DNA of 64,000 bases from Pseudoalteromonas sp. MEBiC 03607 (lineage in GTDB: Bacteria > Pseudomonadota > Gammaproteobacteria > Enterobacterales > Alteromonadaceae). A program made the translations under genes and the position numbers. Positions within the stretch are counted from its first letter, which is position 1, and each line of letters begins with the position of its first letter. Positions 46,755-55,268 of the stretch are shown here, piece after piece. The DNA lies in NCBI RefSeq assembly GCF_004792295.1, contig NZ_SRRY01000001.1, positions 623,501 through 687,500 on the forward strand, written 5' to 3'. Under the pieces are notes generated by a model that was not told the origin of the DNA, ran no database searches, and was given only the letters and a program-made list of their open reading frames with translations.

Positions 46755-48221
46755 TTAGAGAATATCTAAGCTGTCCCATAATTCATCAACTCGTTCTTTG
46801 ATTTTTGGATCCATGACAATGGGCTCACCCCATTCACGATCTGTTTCACCAGGCCATTTATTGGTTGCATCCATGCCCATTTTTGAGCCAAGACCAGAAA
46901 CTGGCGATGCAAAGTCTAAATAATCAATCGGTGTGTTTTCGATTAACGTTGTATCGCGCGCAGGATCCATACGCGTAGTGATTGCCCAAATTACGTCGTT
47001 CCAGTCGCGTGCGTTTACATCGTCATCGCAAACAATCACGAACTTGGTATACATAAATTGACGTAAGAAAGACCATACCCCCATCATCACACGCTTGGCA
47101 TGACCCGGATATTGTTTTTTCATCGTGACCACCGCCATTCGGTATGAACACCCTTCAGGTGGTAGATAAAAATCTACAATTTCAGGAAATTGTTTTTGTA
47201 GAATTGGCACGAACACTTCGTTTAAGGCAACCCCGAGTACCGCCGGCTCATCTGGTGGACGGCCTGTGTAGGTACTGTGATAAATCGGGTTTTCACGATG
47301 CGTGATGTGAGTCACCGTCATGACCGGAAACTCGTCTACTTCATTGTAGTAACCTGTGTGATCGCCATATGGGCCTTCAGGGGCTGTTTCACCCGGCATA
47401 ATATGGCCTTCAAGTACGAACTCAGCGGTAGCAGGCACTTGTAGGTCATTTGAAATCGACTTAACAACTTCTGTTTTACTACCGCGTAGTAAGCCCGCAA
47501 ACGCGTATTCGCTTAGGGTGTCAGGTACTGGCGTTACAGCGCCTAGGATTGTTGCAGGGTCTGCCCCTAATGCGACCGATACAGGATAGGGTTCGCCTGG
47601 GTGCTCTTTACACCATTCACGAAAATCTAATGCGCCACCACGGTGCGATAACCAACGCATAATAATTTTGTTTTTACCCAGTAGCTGCTGACGGTAAATA
47701 CCTAAGTTTTGGCGTTTTTTATAAGGTCCTCTAGTAACCGTTAAGCCCCATGTTATCAAAGGTGCTGCATCACCTGGCCAGCAATGTTGGATAGGCAACT
47801 TGGTTAAGTCGACATCATCACCTTCAAGTATGACTTGCTGACATGGTGCTTTTTTTACTTCTTTAGCGGGCATATTCAACACTTGTTTGAATACCGGGAT
47901 TTGGCCTAGTGCCTCTTTAATGCCTTTAGGTGGCTCAGGCTCTTTTAAAAAGGCTAATAGCTTACCGACTTCGCGCAGCTCACTGACATCATCTTGACCC
48001 ATTCCCATTGCCACTCGCTTTGGCGTACCGAATAGGTTAGCAAGTACAGGAATAGAGTGACCCTTAGGATTTTCGAATAGCAGAGCAGGGCCTTCTGCAC
48101 GCAATGTACGGTCAGCAATTTCGGTCATTTCAAGGTAGGGATCGATTTCTTGTTTGATCCGTTTAAGTTCACCTTTTTGTTCTAGTAGCTCGATAAATTC
48201 GCGAAGATCTTTGTATTTCAT
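46755..48221 (-). CDS. ubiD: 4-hydroxy-3-polyprenylbenzoate decarboxylase (UbiD)
   Basis: A 488-residue decarboxylase of ubiquinone synthesis, dependent on prenylated FMN made by UbiX. Family blocks are [20 protein letters not shown] at the start, [20 protein letters not shown] (about 158-177), [21 protein letters not shown] (catalytic-loop Glu region) and [11 protein letters not shown]. Length and start agree with E. coli UbiD. It precedes fre on the same strand. Confidence 0.96.
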   Translation of the reverse strand: MKYKDLREFIELLEQKGELKRIKQEIDPYLEMTEIADRTLRAEGPALLFENPKGHSIPVLANLFGTPKRVAMGMGQDDVSELREVGKLLAFLKEPEPPKGIKEALGQIPVFKQVLNMPAKEVKKAPCQQVILEGDDVDLTKLPIQHCWPGDAAPLITWGLTVTRGPYKKRQNLGIYRQQLLGKNKIIMRWLSHRGGALDFREWCKEHPGEPYPVSVALGADPATILGAVTPVPDTLSEYAFAGLLRGSKTEVVKSISNDLQVPATAEFVLEGHIMPGETAPEGPYGDHTGYYNEVDEFPVMTVTHITHRENPIYHSTYTGRPPDEPAVLGVALNEVFVPILQKQFPEIVDFYLPPEGCSYRMAVVTMKKQYPGHAKRVMMGVWSFLRQFMYTKFVIVCDDDVNARDWNDVIWAITTRMDPARDTTLIENTPIDYLDFASPVSGLGSKMGMDATNKWPGETDREWGEPIVMDPKIKERVDELWDSLDIL

Positions 48222-48302
48222 TCTGGTCGCTTAAACGCTAAATAAATTGTCGCTATTATACTCAAAACCATTAATTAAGCGAATTTAGCCGCGACAGTTT
48301 GG

Positions 48303-48593
48303 TTAGCTTTGCTTTAGCTGACAATGATATTTTTTTCCTTTCAAAATAAGCATGGCTTCGTCGCCTTTAGACCAAAACAACACATGATCATCGCTGTACT
48401 TTATGCCTGAACCACTGACTTCTCGATATAAAGTGTAAGTATTATCGACGAATGAAAGCGTTGCTTCGTCTTCATTATTATCAACAATACTCGCAGTTAA
48501 GCCATTATCACATAGATAGTTGTTTGCCGTGGCTTGCTCAGCACACGCGCACAAAGTGACTAAAGCGAGCCCTGAGAGAAGTTGTTTGTTCAT
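48303..48593 (-). CDS. MliC-family lysozyme inhibitor-like lipoprotein
   Basis: A 96-residue exported protein. LCAC gives a plausible lipobox with the lipidated cysteine at residue 17. The mature part has the MliC/PliC pattern: NYLCDNG near the start, YTLYREVSGSGIKYSDDH (the SGxxY loop that enters the lysozyme active site), FWSKGDEAMLIL, and a final cysteine in YHCQL for the disulfide. It should protect against host or competitor C-type lysozymes. It is divergent from the DUF808 gene. Confidence 0.85.
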   Translation of the reverse strand: MNKQLLSGLALVTLCACAEQATANNYLCDNGLTASIVDNNEDEATLSFVDNTYTLYREVSGSGIKYSDDHVLFWSKGDEAMLILKGKKYHCQLKQS

Positions 48594-48706
48594 AGAAACA
48601 CCCCTGTTTTTGAATGAACTCTAAGCCTAACAAAGAAAAATTAACCGTTGGTGAAAATGGCTGGATAAGTTATGTTGACAGTGTACTTAATGGGCAAGGA
48701 ACCACC

Positions 48707-49612
48707 ATGGCAGGCACTAATTTATTAACCTTACTTGATGATATTACAACTCTTTTAGACGATATTGCGACGATGAGTAAAGTCGCAACAAAAAAAACAG
48801 CAGGGGTGTTAGGTGATGATCTAGCTCTTAATGCCCAGCAAGTGACAGGGGTAACTGCTGATAGAGAATTACCAGTGGTTTGGGCGGTAGCAAAAGGCTC
48901 ATTCATTAATAAGGCCATATTAGTGCCAGCAGCTTTGTTGATTAGTGTTTGGTTGCCCTGGCTTATTACTCCTTTATTAATGATTGGTGGACTGTTTTTG
49001 TGTTTCGAAGGAGCTGAGAAAATTATCGAAAAACTGTTTGGTCACGATAGTCACGAAGGTGAGCAACTGGTTGAGCAGCAAGACTTGCAAGAATACGAAA
49101 AGCAAAAAGTTAAAGGCGCTATCCGTACTGATTTTATCCTCTCTGCAGAAATTATCGTTATAACATTAGGCACGGTTGCTGGTGCAACGCTGGTAAATCA
49201 AGCTTTAGTGCTCAGTGTAATTGCAATTATTATGACCATTGGCGTGTATGGGTTGGTTGCAGGCATTGTCAAACTTGATGATGCTGGTTTGTATTTACTG
49301 CAAAAAGCGCAGCAAAGTGGCGGTAAATTTAAAGAGCTAGTGGGTAAGTTTTTACTTGCTGCGGCACCTAAGTTAATGCGCTTTTTAGCCTTTGCAGGAA
49401 CGGTTGCTATGTTCTTAGTTGGCGGTGGCATATTGGTACATGGTATCCCTCTTTTACATCACGCCCAGCAGGGTAGTACTGAGTTTGTAACGGGTTTACT
49501 TGGTAAAACGGGTGAGCTGGTTTCGCCGGTTATTTTTGATGGTTTGTTGGGAGTTGTTGCAGGTGCTTTAGTGGTAATTATAGTTGAGCTTTGGCATAAG
49601 CTTCGTAATTAA
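48707..49612 (+). CDS. yedI: DUF808 family membrane protein (YedI-like)
   Basis: A 301-residue protein. The ATG at 48707 is preferred: AAGGA lies 7 bases before it and MAGTNLLTLLDDI matches the E. coli YedI start; the frame is open to 48614 but the extra 31 residues are unlike the family. GVLGDDLALNAQQVTG, PVVWAVAKGS and FLCFEGAEKI (about 16-110) are conserved. Six or so membrane segments follow. Function unknown. Confidence 0.9.
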   Translation: MAGTNLLTLLDDITTLLDDIATMSKVATKKTAGVLGDDLALNAQQVTGVTADRELPVVWAVAKGSFINKAILVPAALLISVWLPWLITPLLMIGGLFLCFEGAEKIIEKLFGHDSHEGEQLVEQQDLQEYEKQKVKGAIRTDFILSAEIIVITLGTVAGATLVNQALVLSVIAIIMTIGVYGLVAGIVKLDDAGLYLLQKAQQSGGKFKELVGKFLLAAAPKLMRFLAFAGTVAMFLVGGGILVHGIPLLHHAQQGSTEFVTGLLGKTGELVSPVIFDGLLGVVAGALVVIIVELWHKLRN

Positions 49613-49719
49613 CAGCGTTATTCTATTGATTTTGTTAATTTATTGTAGCTGGTTTGAGTGTGTTGCTGTATGATTTATAGCCCGAGATAAAGTATATACG
49701 GTCACAAAAGGAGTTTGAT

Positions 49720-51678
49720 ATGTCTCGATACCTCTTTCGAGTGTTAAGCTTGGTTTTACTAACCTTAACATTCATCTGTAACGCTAAATCACCTCAACTT
49801 TCAATAGATAATTTTAGTAAGCGTGATGAATTCAGTCGTGTAACCATCTCGCCAGATGGAAACTATATTGCTGCAATTAAAAAGCATGAAGGCAAAAATT
49901 CACTCATTCTTGTTGATACAACCAAGTTTGCTGTAACCCATGCCGTTGCTTTTCCGGGTAATGCTCAAGTGGGTGATTACCATTGGGTTAACAATGAACG
50001 CGTCATACTTGAAAAAGAGTATTTAAAAGGGTGGCAAGACACTCCTATTTATTATGGTGAGTTATTTGCTGTGAACGTTGATGGAAGCAGAAGCCAATAT
50101 GTTATCGGTTATCACGGTGAGCAACAAACAGGATCTCGATTAAAAAAGCAAACGCCAGTACAAGGCACATCATACCTTTTAGATCCATTACTTCATGACG
50201 ACAAAAAAGTTCTCGTTGTAACTTATCCTTGGACGGCAAGTAATGAGCCAACGACCGTTGTTTATGAAGTAGATGTTTATCGCGGCCTTCGTACCTTAAT
50301 TACTCGTTCACCTGCACCAATGGGGCGTTTTTTAACGGATCATGACGGTAACGTTCGTATAGCAGTATCAAGCGATGATTACCTAAATGCTACTATTCAT
50401 GTTAGAGAACCAGAAGGTGGGTTTTGGAAAGAGCTTGATCTAAAAGATATTAATTATACTGATATTACTTTAAAGGCATTTAATAAATCAGGTGAGTCAG
50501 TATATGCCACCGCATCAAAAGGTGGTGAAGCAGAAAGTCTGATTAAAATTAACCTAGAAACAAGAGAAGTTACGAAAATCTTCCAGGATAAGCATGTTTC
50601 ACCATCACATATTTGGGTTGATGAAATCTCTAAAGAGTTGTTCGCTATTGAAATTGAAGCGGACTACCCAAGTTATGCGTTTGTTGATAGTAATTCGGCT
50701 AAATCACAGCGGCTTAAAGATTTGTTAGGCGCATTGCCTGGTAGTCAAGTACAGCTAGTTAGTAGTACGAAAGATGATACAAAAAATATCATTTTCGCTT
50801 CGAGCGATATAAATCCCGGACAATATTATTTGTATGATGCAAATACAAATAAGCTACGCGTGCTATTCTCTGCCCGTAGTTGGATCAATCAAGATGATAT
50901 GGCACAAACCACACCGCTGCGCTTTAAAAGCCGCGATGGTTTAACAATTCTTGCTTATTTAACTGTGCCAAATGGCAAAGCTGAGAAAAACTTACCTTTA
51001 GTTGTTATGCCACATGGTGGTCCAATAGCACGAGATCATTGGGGTTACGATCCAGAAGCACAAATGTTAGCGAACAAAGGAATGGCGGTACTTAAAGTTA
51101 ACTTTCGGGGTTCTGAAGGCTTTGGTATGAATTTCCAAGAAGCTGGTTATCGCCAGTGGGGAAAAAACGTTCAGCACGATATTATTGATGGTGTAAAACT
51201 GTTAATCGCTGATGGCACTGTTGATAAAAATAATATCTGTATCATGGGATCAAGCTTTGGTGCTTATTCGGCATTGCAAAGCGCAATTATAGAGCCAGAT
51301 ATGTTCAAATGTGCAATTGGTCTGATGGGTATTTACGACTTACCGCTAATGTATGAAGAAGGTGACACGCAAGCACGTAGCTATGGAGTTAATTTCTTAA
51401 AAACAGTGATTGGTACTGATGAGGCTGAGTTAAAAGCATATTCGCCAGTATACAACATCGATAAGCTTAAAGCCCCGGTTCTTATTGTGCATGGTGGTGA
51501 AGATGAGCGTGCGCCAATAGAGCAAGCTGAATCACTAGAAGCTGCCCTAAAGAAAGCTAAACATCCGTATGAAATCACTATTCTTGATGATGAAGGTCAT
51601 GGCTTTTATAAAGAAGAGCACCGTACTCTTTACTATAAAAAGGTATTGGCGTTCTTAAATGATCATTTAAAACTTTAA
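49720..51678 (+). CDS. Exported S9 family peptidase (acylaminoacyl/dipeptidyl peptidase-like)
   Basis: A 652-residue protein with a Sec signal (1-23, ending CNAKS). The N-terminal propeller (about 30-390) opens with SRVTISPDGNYIAAI. The C-terminal hydrolase has PHGGP (oxyanion), then the nucleophile S512 (GSSFGAYS), D595 (HGGEDERAP) and H627 (DEGHGFY). This is the S9C-like architecture, distinct from the S9A oligopeptidase at 5071. Probably periplasmic, releasing short peptides or acylated amino acids. AAAGGAG lies 7 bases before the ATG. Confidence 0.92.
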   Translation: MSRYLFRVLSLVLLTLTFICNAKSPQLSIDNFSKRDEFSRVTISPDGNYIAAIKKHEGKNSLILVDTTKFAVTHAVAFPGNAQVGDYHWVNNERVILEKEYLKGWQDTPIYYGELFAVNVDGSRSQYVIGYHGEQQTGSRLKKQTPVQGTSYLLDPLLHDDKKVLVVTYPWTASNEPTTVVYEVDVYRGLRTLITRSPAPMGRFLTDHDGNVRIAVSSDDYLNATIHVREPEGGFWKELDLKDINYTDITLKAFNKSGESVYATASKGGEAESLIKINLETREVTKIFQDKHVSPSHIWVDEISKELFAIEIEADYPSYAFVDSNSAKSQRLKDLLGALPGSQVQLVSSTKDDTKNIIFASSDINPGQYYLYDANTNKLRVLFSARSWINQDDMAQTTPLRFKSRDGLTILAYLTVPNGKAEKNLPLVVMPHGGPIARDHWGYDPEAQMLANKGMAVLKVNFRGSEGFGMNFQEAGYRQWGKNVQHDIIDGVKLLIADGTVDKNNICIMGSSFGAYSALQSAIIEPDMFKCAIGLMGIYDLPLMYEEGDTQARSYGVNFLKTVIGTDEAELKAYSPVYNIDKLKAPVLIVHGGEDERAPIEQAESLEAALKKAKHPYEITILDDEGHGFYKEEHRTLYYKKVLAFLNDHLKL

Positions 51679-51680
51679 AT

Positions 51681-51710
51681 AAAAAATGCCGGCGAGAAAC
51701 CTCGCCGGCA
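51681..51710 (-). terminator. Strong minus-strand intrinsic terminator
   Basis: Perfect 10-bp stem TGCCGGCGAG / CTCGCCGGCA with a four-base loop; AAAAAA at 51681-51686 gives the T run on the minus strand. On the plus strand AGGATTT follows, so it is at best a weak terminator for the S9 peptidase. Confidence 0.85.
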
Positions 51711-51870
51711 AGGATTTAGCACGGGAACGTAAGCGTGCTAGTGTGCAAGGTCTTCCTTCAAGTTATACAAACTCAAAAGACGATTCGTTCACTAAGTAAT
51801 ACAGCCCAGTTGCAATTTAAAACAGAGTAGGGAGAGTGACTCTGCTTTTGCTAACACGCATTTATAAAAC
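51687..51870 (-). ncRNA. Candidate minus-strand small RNA
   Basis: The GC-rich hairpin at 51687-51710 is followed by TTTTTT only on the minus strand, so it terminates transcription coming from the right. The nearest minus-strand gene ends 280 bases away and may have its own terminator. Between them the minus strand carries two more clean hairpins and no reading frame, with an AT-rich promoter-like area near 51870-51915. This is how intergenic small RNAs look, but no known family is recognised and the 5' end is a guess. A long 3' UTR of the neighbouring gene is the main alternative. Confidence 0.35.
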
Positions 51871-51989
51871 CAACAAAATAATATAAATACTGCGCCATAT
51901 AAAAATGTTATAACATAACAAAACCAAAGTAAATAGCGAGAGTCATATTATTCGCTTGGTTTCTTCTCAGTGATGTTTATGGTAATTGA

Positions 51990-52946
51990 TTATTGAGTGT
52001 CCAGTTTACTACAATCGTAACTCAAGCATAGCTCTGCGAGTTCAATCTTCGCTTTCGGATTCCCTTGTAAGGTGGCTTTGTTAAGCCAGTAAGCTGCTTT
52101 TTCGTTATTGATTTCTGTACCTTGGCCATCTCGATACATCTGACCCAAGTTTAATTGACCCCATGAATAACCTCCTTTGGCAGAGAGTGTAAAGCTTTCT
52201 AGTGCTTCCTTAAACTGGCCATCTTTAAAATAGGTGATGCCTTGTTGGTTATGTTTATCAAGCTTAACGCCTGCATACAAAGGCTTAGGTTTCGGGGGGT
52301 GCATAACAAAACCACCATACAAGCTATATAGCTCTGGTCGCATTATTTTGTATATGCTGTTGTCTTCATAAAACTGCTTTACTTGCTGTTTAGTAAAGGT
52401 CATGGTTTTACTAGAAAAGTAATCATCTTGCACTAGCATGCTGGTACGCATCGCAATCTCGATGTCTTTATTGTACTTGTAAGTGTAGTTAGCAACTCGA
52501 AAAGTCATGCTCTTGTCATCAAATTCAACGAGTTGGGCTACTTTCAGATTATTTATACGTTTTGGTTCACCAGTAAATTTGTCGGAATAAACAAAATAGG
52601 TGTCGAATTTTTTTGGTTCATTCAGGTAGCGAATTTCATTATCAGCTTGCTCATGTATCCCAAGTATTGCTTTCGTTAAAATATAAACTATTAATACCAA
52701 GCCAATAAAATATTTTATGAAAGAAGCCAGCTCTAGGGGTGGAAGAGAATACCAAGATACAGCTGATGTGTAGCCACAAGCATCGCATTGGTGCTGATAA
52801 TTAATTGATAATGGAATAATTGGCAAAATACTAAAGCGCAGTACTTTACTGTGATTACTCAGTGAGAAGTGCTCGCTATGACAATGAGGACACGTTTTTT
52901 GCTTTTTGTAAAAAACATCAGCAGCGGCGGTGTTAAATAAAAGCAT
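51990..52946 (-). CDS. Zinc-ribbon membrane protein with Sel1-like repeats
   Basis: A 318-residue protein of unrecognised overall family. A zinc ribbon is formed by C19/C22 (CPHC) and C54/C57 (CDAC). A membrane helix lies at about 75-95. The middle (about 100-225) is unassigned. The C-terminal third (about 228-310) has two Sel1/TPR-type repeats (QGITYFKDGQFKEALESFTLSAKGG; GQMYRDGQGTEINNEKAAYWL). The ribbon should be cytoplasmic and the repeats on the other side of the membrane, or the reverse. Function unknown. Confidence 0.75.
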   Translation of the reverse strand: MLLFNTAAADVFYKKQKTCPHCHSEHFSLSNHSKVLRFSILPIIPLSINYQHQCDACGYTSAVSWYSLPPLELASFIKYFIGLVLIVYILTKAILGIHEQADNEIRYLNEPKKFDTYFVYSDKFTGEPKRINNLKVAQLVEFDDKSMTFRVANYTYKYNKDIEIAMRTSMLVQDDYFSSKTMTFTKQQVKQFYEDNSIYKIMRPELYSLYGGFVMHPPKPKPLYAGVKLDKHNQQGITYFKDGQFKEALESFTLSAKGGYSWGQLNLGQMYRDGQGTEINNEKAAYWLNKATLQGNPKAKIELAELCLSYDCSKLDTQ

Positions 52947-53100
52947 AGTTTCTTCCTGAAGGTTGCTTTCAATAAATTAGAACAAACACGCTGAGTTAGG
53001 AAGCCGCAAACTGTAACTAAATATGAATTAAGTGTGTAGATAGCTCTTTTCGTTTAGAGAAACAATGCATTCTCTGCTATGATCCACTGCATCTTCGAGG

Positions 53101-54522
53101 ATGTCCCTCAATTATCAAGTTTGGAATATTACTGTGACTGCTACTGCTTTTTCATCTTTGGCTTTGCCGAAAGAGTTAACCGATAATTTATCGACTTTAG
53201 GTTATGCGCAAATGACACCGGTACAAGCGCAAAGTTTACCAGTGATCTTGCAAGGCAAAGATATCATTGCTCAAGCAAAAACAGGGTCGGGTAAAACGGC
53301 CGCGTTTAGCTTAGGTGTGTTGGCTAAGTTAAATGTGAAACGTTTTCGCATTCAATCACTTATTTTATGTCCAACCCGCGAACTGGCAGAGCAAGTTGCA
53401 GAAGAAGTTCGTAAGCTTGCTCGCGGCATTCATAATATTAAAGTTTTAACTTTATGCGGTGGTGTATCTATTGGTCCACAGATTGGTTCACTAGAGCATG
53501 GCGCTCATATTATTGTTGGCACACCAGGTCGTGTTGATGATCATATTCGTAAGGGCACATTGCGTTTAGATGACGTTGAAACATTGGTATTAGATGAAGC
53601 TGACCAAATGCTTGATATGGGCTTTCAAGATACCCTTGATGCCATTGTTGAATGTATTCCAAATCAACGCCAAACCTTGTTGTTTAGTGCGACTTATCCA
53701 AAATCAATTGCAGCGATTGCTGAGCGAGTTTTAAGCAATCCTGAAATGATTAAGGTTGAAGAAGAGCAAACAAAAAGCACGATCACACAATACTTTTACA
53801 AGCTTGATAATAACAAGCAGCGCTTTAATACGCTGAAGCTGTTGCTTTTGAAGTTTCAGCCAGAAAGCTGTGTGGTTTTTTGTAATACTAAGGTTGAAAC
53901 ACAGCAAATTTGTGATGACCTATACGCTGAAGGCTTTAGTGCCGTTGCTTTACACGGTGATTTAGATCAACGCGAACGTGAACGTACTTTAATTCGTTTT
54001 GCTAATAAAAGCGCGTGTATCTTGGTGGCGACGGATGTTGCTGCACGAGGCTTAGATATTAACGACATGGATATGGTTGTAAATTATCACTTAGCACATG
54101 ATCCACAAACTCATGTTCACCGCGTTGGTCGAACAGGTCGAGCAGGTAAAAAAGGCATTGCATGTTCTATTTATGGTGAGGCTGAGCAATTTAAAGTGGC
54201 ACAAATCGGTGATCATTACGAACGCGACTTCAACCCTGAGCCACTACCTCCTTTTAGCTTACTTGAAAAGCCGGCCTACAAGCCTACGATGGCGACCATC
54301 ATGATCGATGCAGGTAAGAAGCAAAAAATTCGTGCTGGCGATATTTTAGGTGCTTTAACGGGTAAAGAAGGTATTGCAGGTCATCAGGTGGGTAAAATTA
54401 ATGTACTTGATAACGTTGCTTTTATCGCTGTAGAGCGAACAGCAGCCAAACCAGCACTGCGCAAATTGACCGAAGGAAATATCAAAAAACGTAAGATTCG
54501 TGCGCGTCGTTTAAGTCGATAA
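53101..54522 (+). CDS. dbpA: ATP-dependent RNA helicase DbpA
   Basis: A DEAD-box helicase of up to 473 residues that acts on 23S rRNA in 50S assembly. Q-motif MTPVQAQSLP, Walker A AKTGSGKT, PTRELA, DEAD in LDEADQML, SAT in LLFSATYP, and HRVGRTGRAG. The C-terminal RNA-binding domain (about 395-470; DAGKKQKIRAGDILGALTG) is what sets DbpA apart. The start is uncertain: the ATG at 53101 has GAGG abutting it, too close, whereas the GTG at 53134 has GGAA 7-8 bases upstream and gives VTATAFSSL, similar to E. coli MTAFSTL. Confidence 0.95.
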   Translation: MSLNYQVWNITVTATAFSSLALPKELTDNLSTLGYAQMTPVQAQSLPVILQGKDIIAQAKTGSGKTAAFSLGVLAKLNVKRFRIQSLILCPTRELAEQVAEEVRKLARGIHNIKVLTLCGGVSIGPQIGSLEHGAHIIVGTPGRVDDHIRKGTLRLDDVETLVLDEADQMLDMGFQDTLDAIVECIPNQRQTLLFSATYPKSIAAIAERVLSNPEMIKVEEEQTKSTITQYFYKLDNNKQRFNTLKLLLLKFQPESCVVFCNTKVETQQICDDLYAEGFSAVALHGDLDQRERERTLIRFANKSACILVATDVAARGLDINDMDMVVNYHLAHDPQTHVHRVGRTGRAGKKGIACSIYGEAEQFKVAQIGDHYERDFNPEPLPPFSLLEKPAYKPTMATIMIDAGKKQKIRAGDILGALTGKEGIAGHQVGKINVLDNVAFIAVERTAAKPALRKLTEGNIKKRKIRARRLSR

Positions 54523-54531
54523 GTTTAAAGT

Positions 54532-55113
54532 TTACGAGCAGCTAGCTTTTAGCTGCTCATACTCACGTTGTATTTTTTTAAACTGAATCGCACAACCTTG
54601 ACGGTCTGGGTGATGTTTTAAAGCCAGTTGTCGCCAGCGCTTTTGTAATTCTTTTAGTGAAAAGTTAGCAGGCAACTGCCATGCTTTTTGTATTTGCAAA
54701 AGCTGCTCTTTTGTAAGATTTGCAGTAGTAGTATGCCTGTTGAATGTAGCAAATCGCTGCCAAAACTCATTTAATAGCGCATCAATTTCATCACTTGTTG
54801 TGTCGTAGTTTTGCCAATCTAAATAATACTCCCGCAAAGGATCAGTATTTTCTAGCACCTTTTCACACTTGTTATTTATCAATTCAATATGTAAGGCCGC
54901 TATGTGCAATTGTTGCTCAGGGCTAACCTGTATTTGGAGTTGATATAAGGCATTCATAACTAAGAAGTTACGTTTAAAAAGATCTTTTTGTGGGTCCTTA
55001 TCTAAAACACTAAGATGTCCTGCATCATTAAGTGCACTCGCAAGCGTATGGACTTTCCAGATAGGCTGTTTCAGAATGAGGTAAAAAATCTCATCTATCA
55101 GTGGGTTAAGCAT
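54532..55113 (-). CDS. DnaJ-related J-domain protein
   Basis: A 193-residue protein from the ATG at 55113 (MLNPLIDEIFYLIL); the frame is open to 55161 but the added residues look like untranslated leader. The N-terminal 120 residues fit the DNA-J-related family. A short J-domain is at the C-terminus (about 138-190), with the HPD motif in ALKHHPDRQG. It should stimulate a DnaK-type chaperone; no Gly/Phe or zinc-finger region is present, so it is a class III J-protein. Client unknown. Confidence 0.85.
   Translation of the reverse strand: MLNPLIDEIFYLILKQPIWKVHTLASALNDAGHLSVLDKDPQKDLFKRNFLVMNALYQLQIQVSPEQQLHIAALHIELINNKCEKVLENTDPLREYYLDWQNYDTTSDEIDALLNEFWQRFATFNRHTTTANLTKEQLLQIQKAWQLPANFSLKELQKRWRQLALKHHPDRQGCAIQFKKIQREYEQLKASCS
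54536..54558. terminator. Hairpin at the convergent dbpA / J-domain junction
   Basis: Perfect 9-bp repeat GAGCAGCTA / TAGCTGCTC with a 5-base loop, lying within the last codons of the J-domain gene and 14 bases after the dbpA stop. T content after it is modest, so termination is uncertain. Confidence 0.45.
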
Positions 55114-55268
55114 TGTTAGCAGGCCAATCTTTATGTAATCTAAAACTATATACGCTATCACAGCTGCCTTACTGAAACTATGTTTATATTTTCATCAAGG
55201 AAGGCATTTAGCCGAGCTACGATTTAGTTTTTTCCTCGGTCTATGTTGATATTTAGGGATATAAACAT

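Larger units (their letters stand above)
51679..51989. other. 311-base gap between the S9 peptidase and the zinc-ribbon gene
   Basis: No open frame of note on either strand. It holds a strong minus-strand terminator at its left end and at least two further hairpins: 51717-51740 (TAGCACG/CGTGCTA) and 51823-51844 (CAGAGT/ACTCTG). Near 51918-51962 complementary AACCAA/TTGGTT and GCGA/TCGC segments may form a terminator for the zinc-ribbon gene. The stretch 51850-51915 is very AT-rich. Confidence 0.5.
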
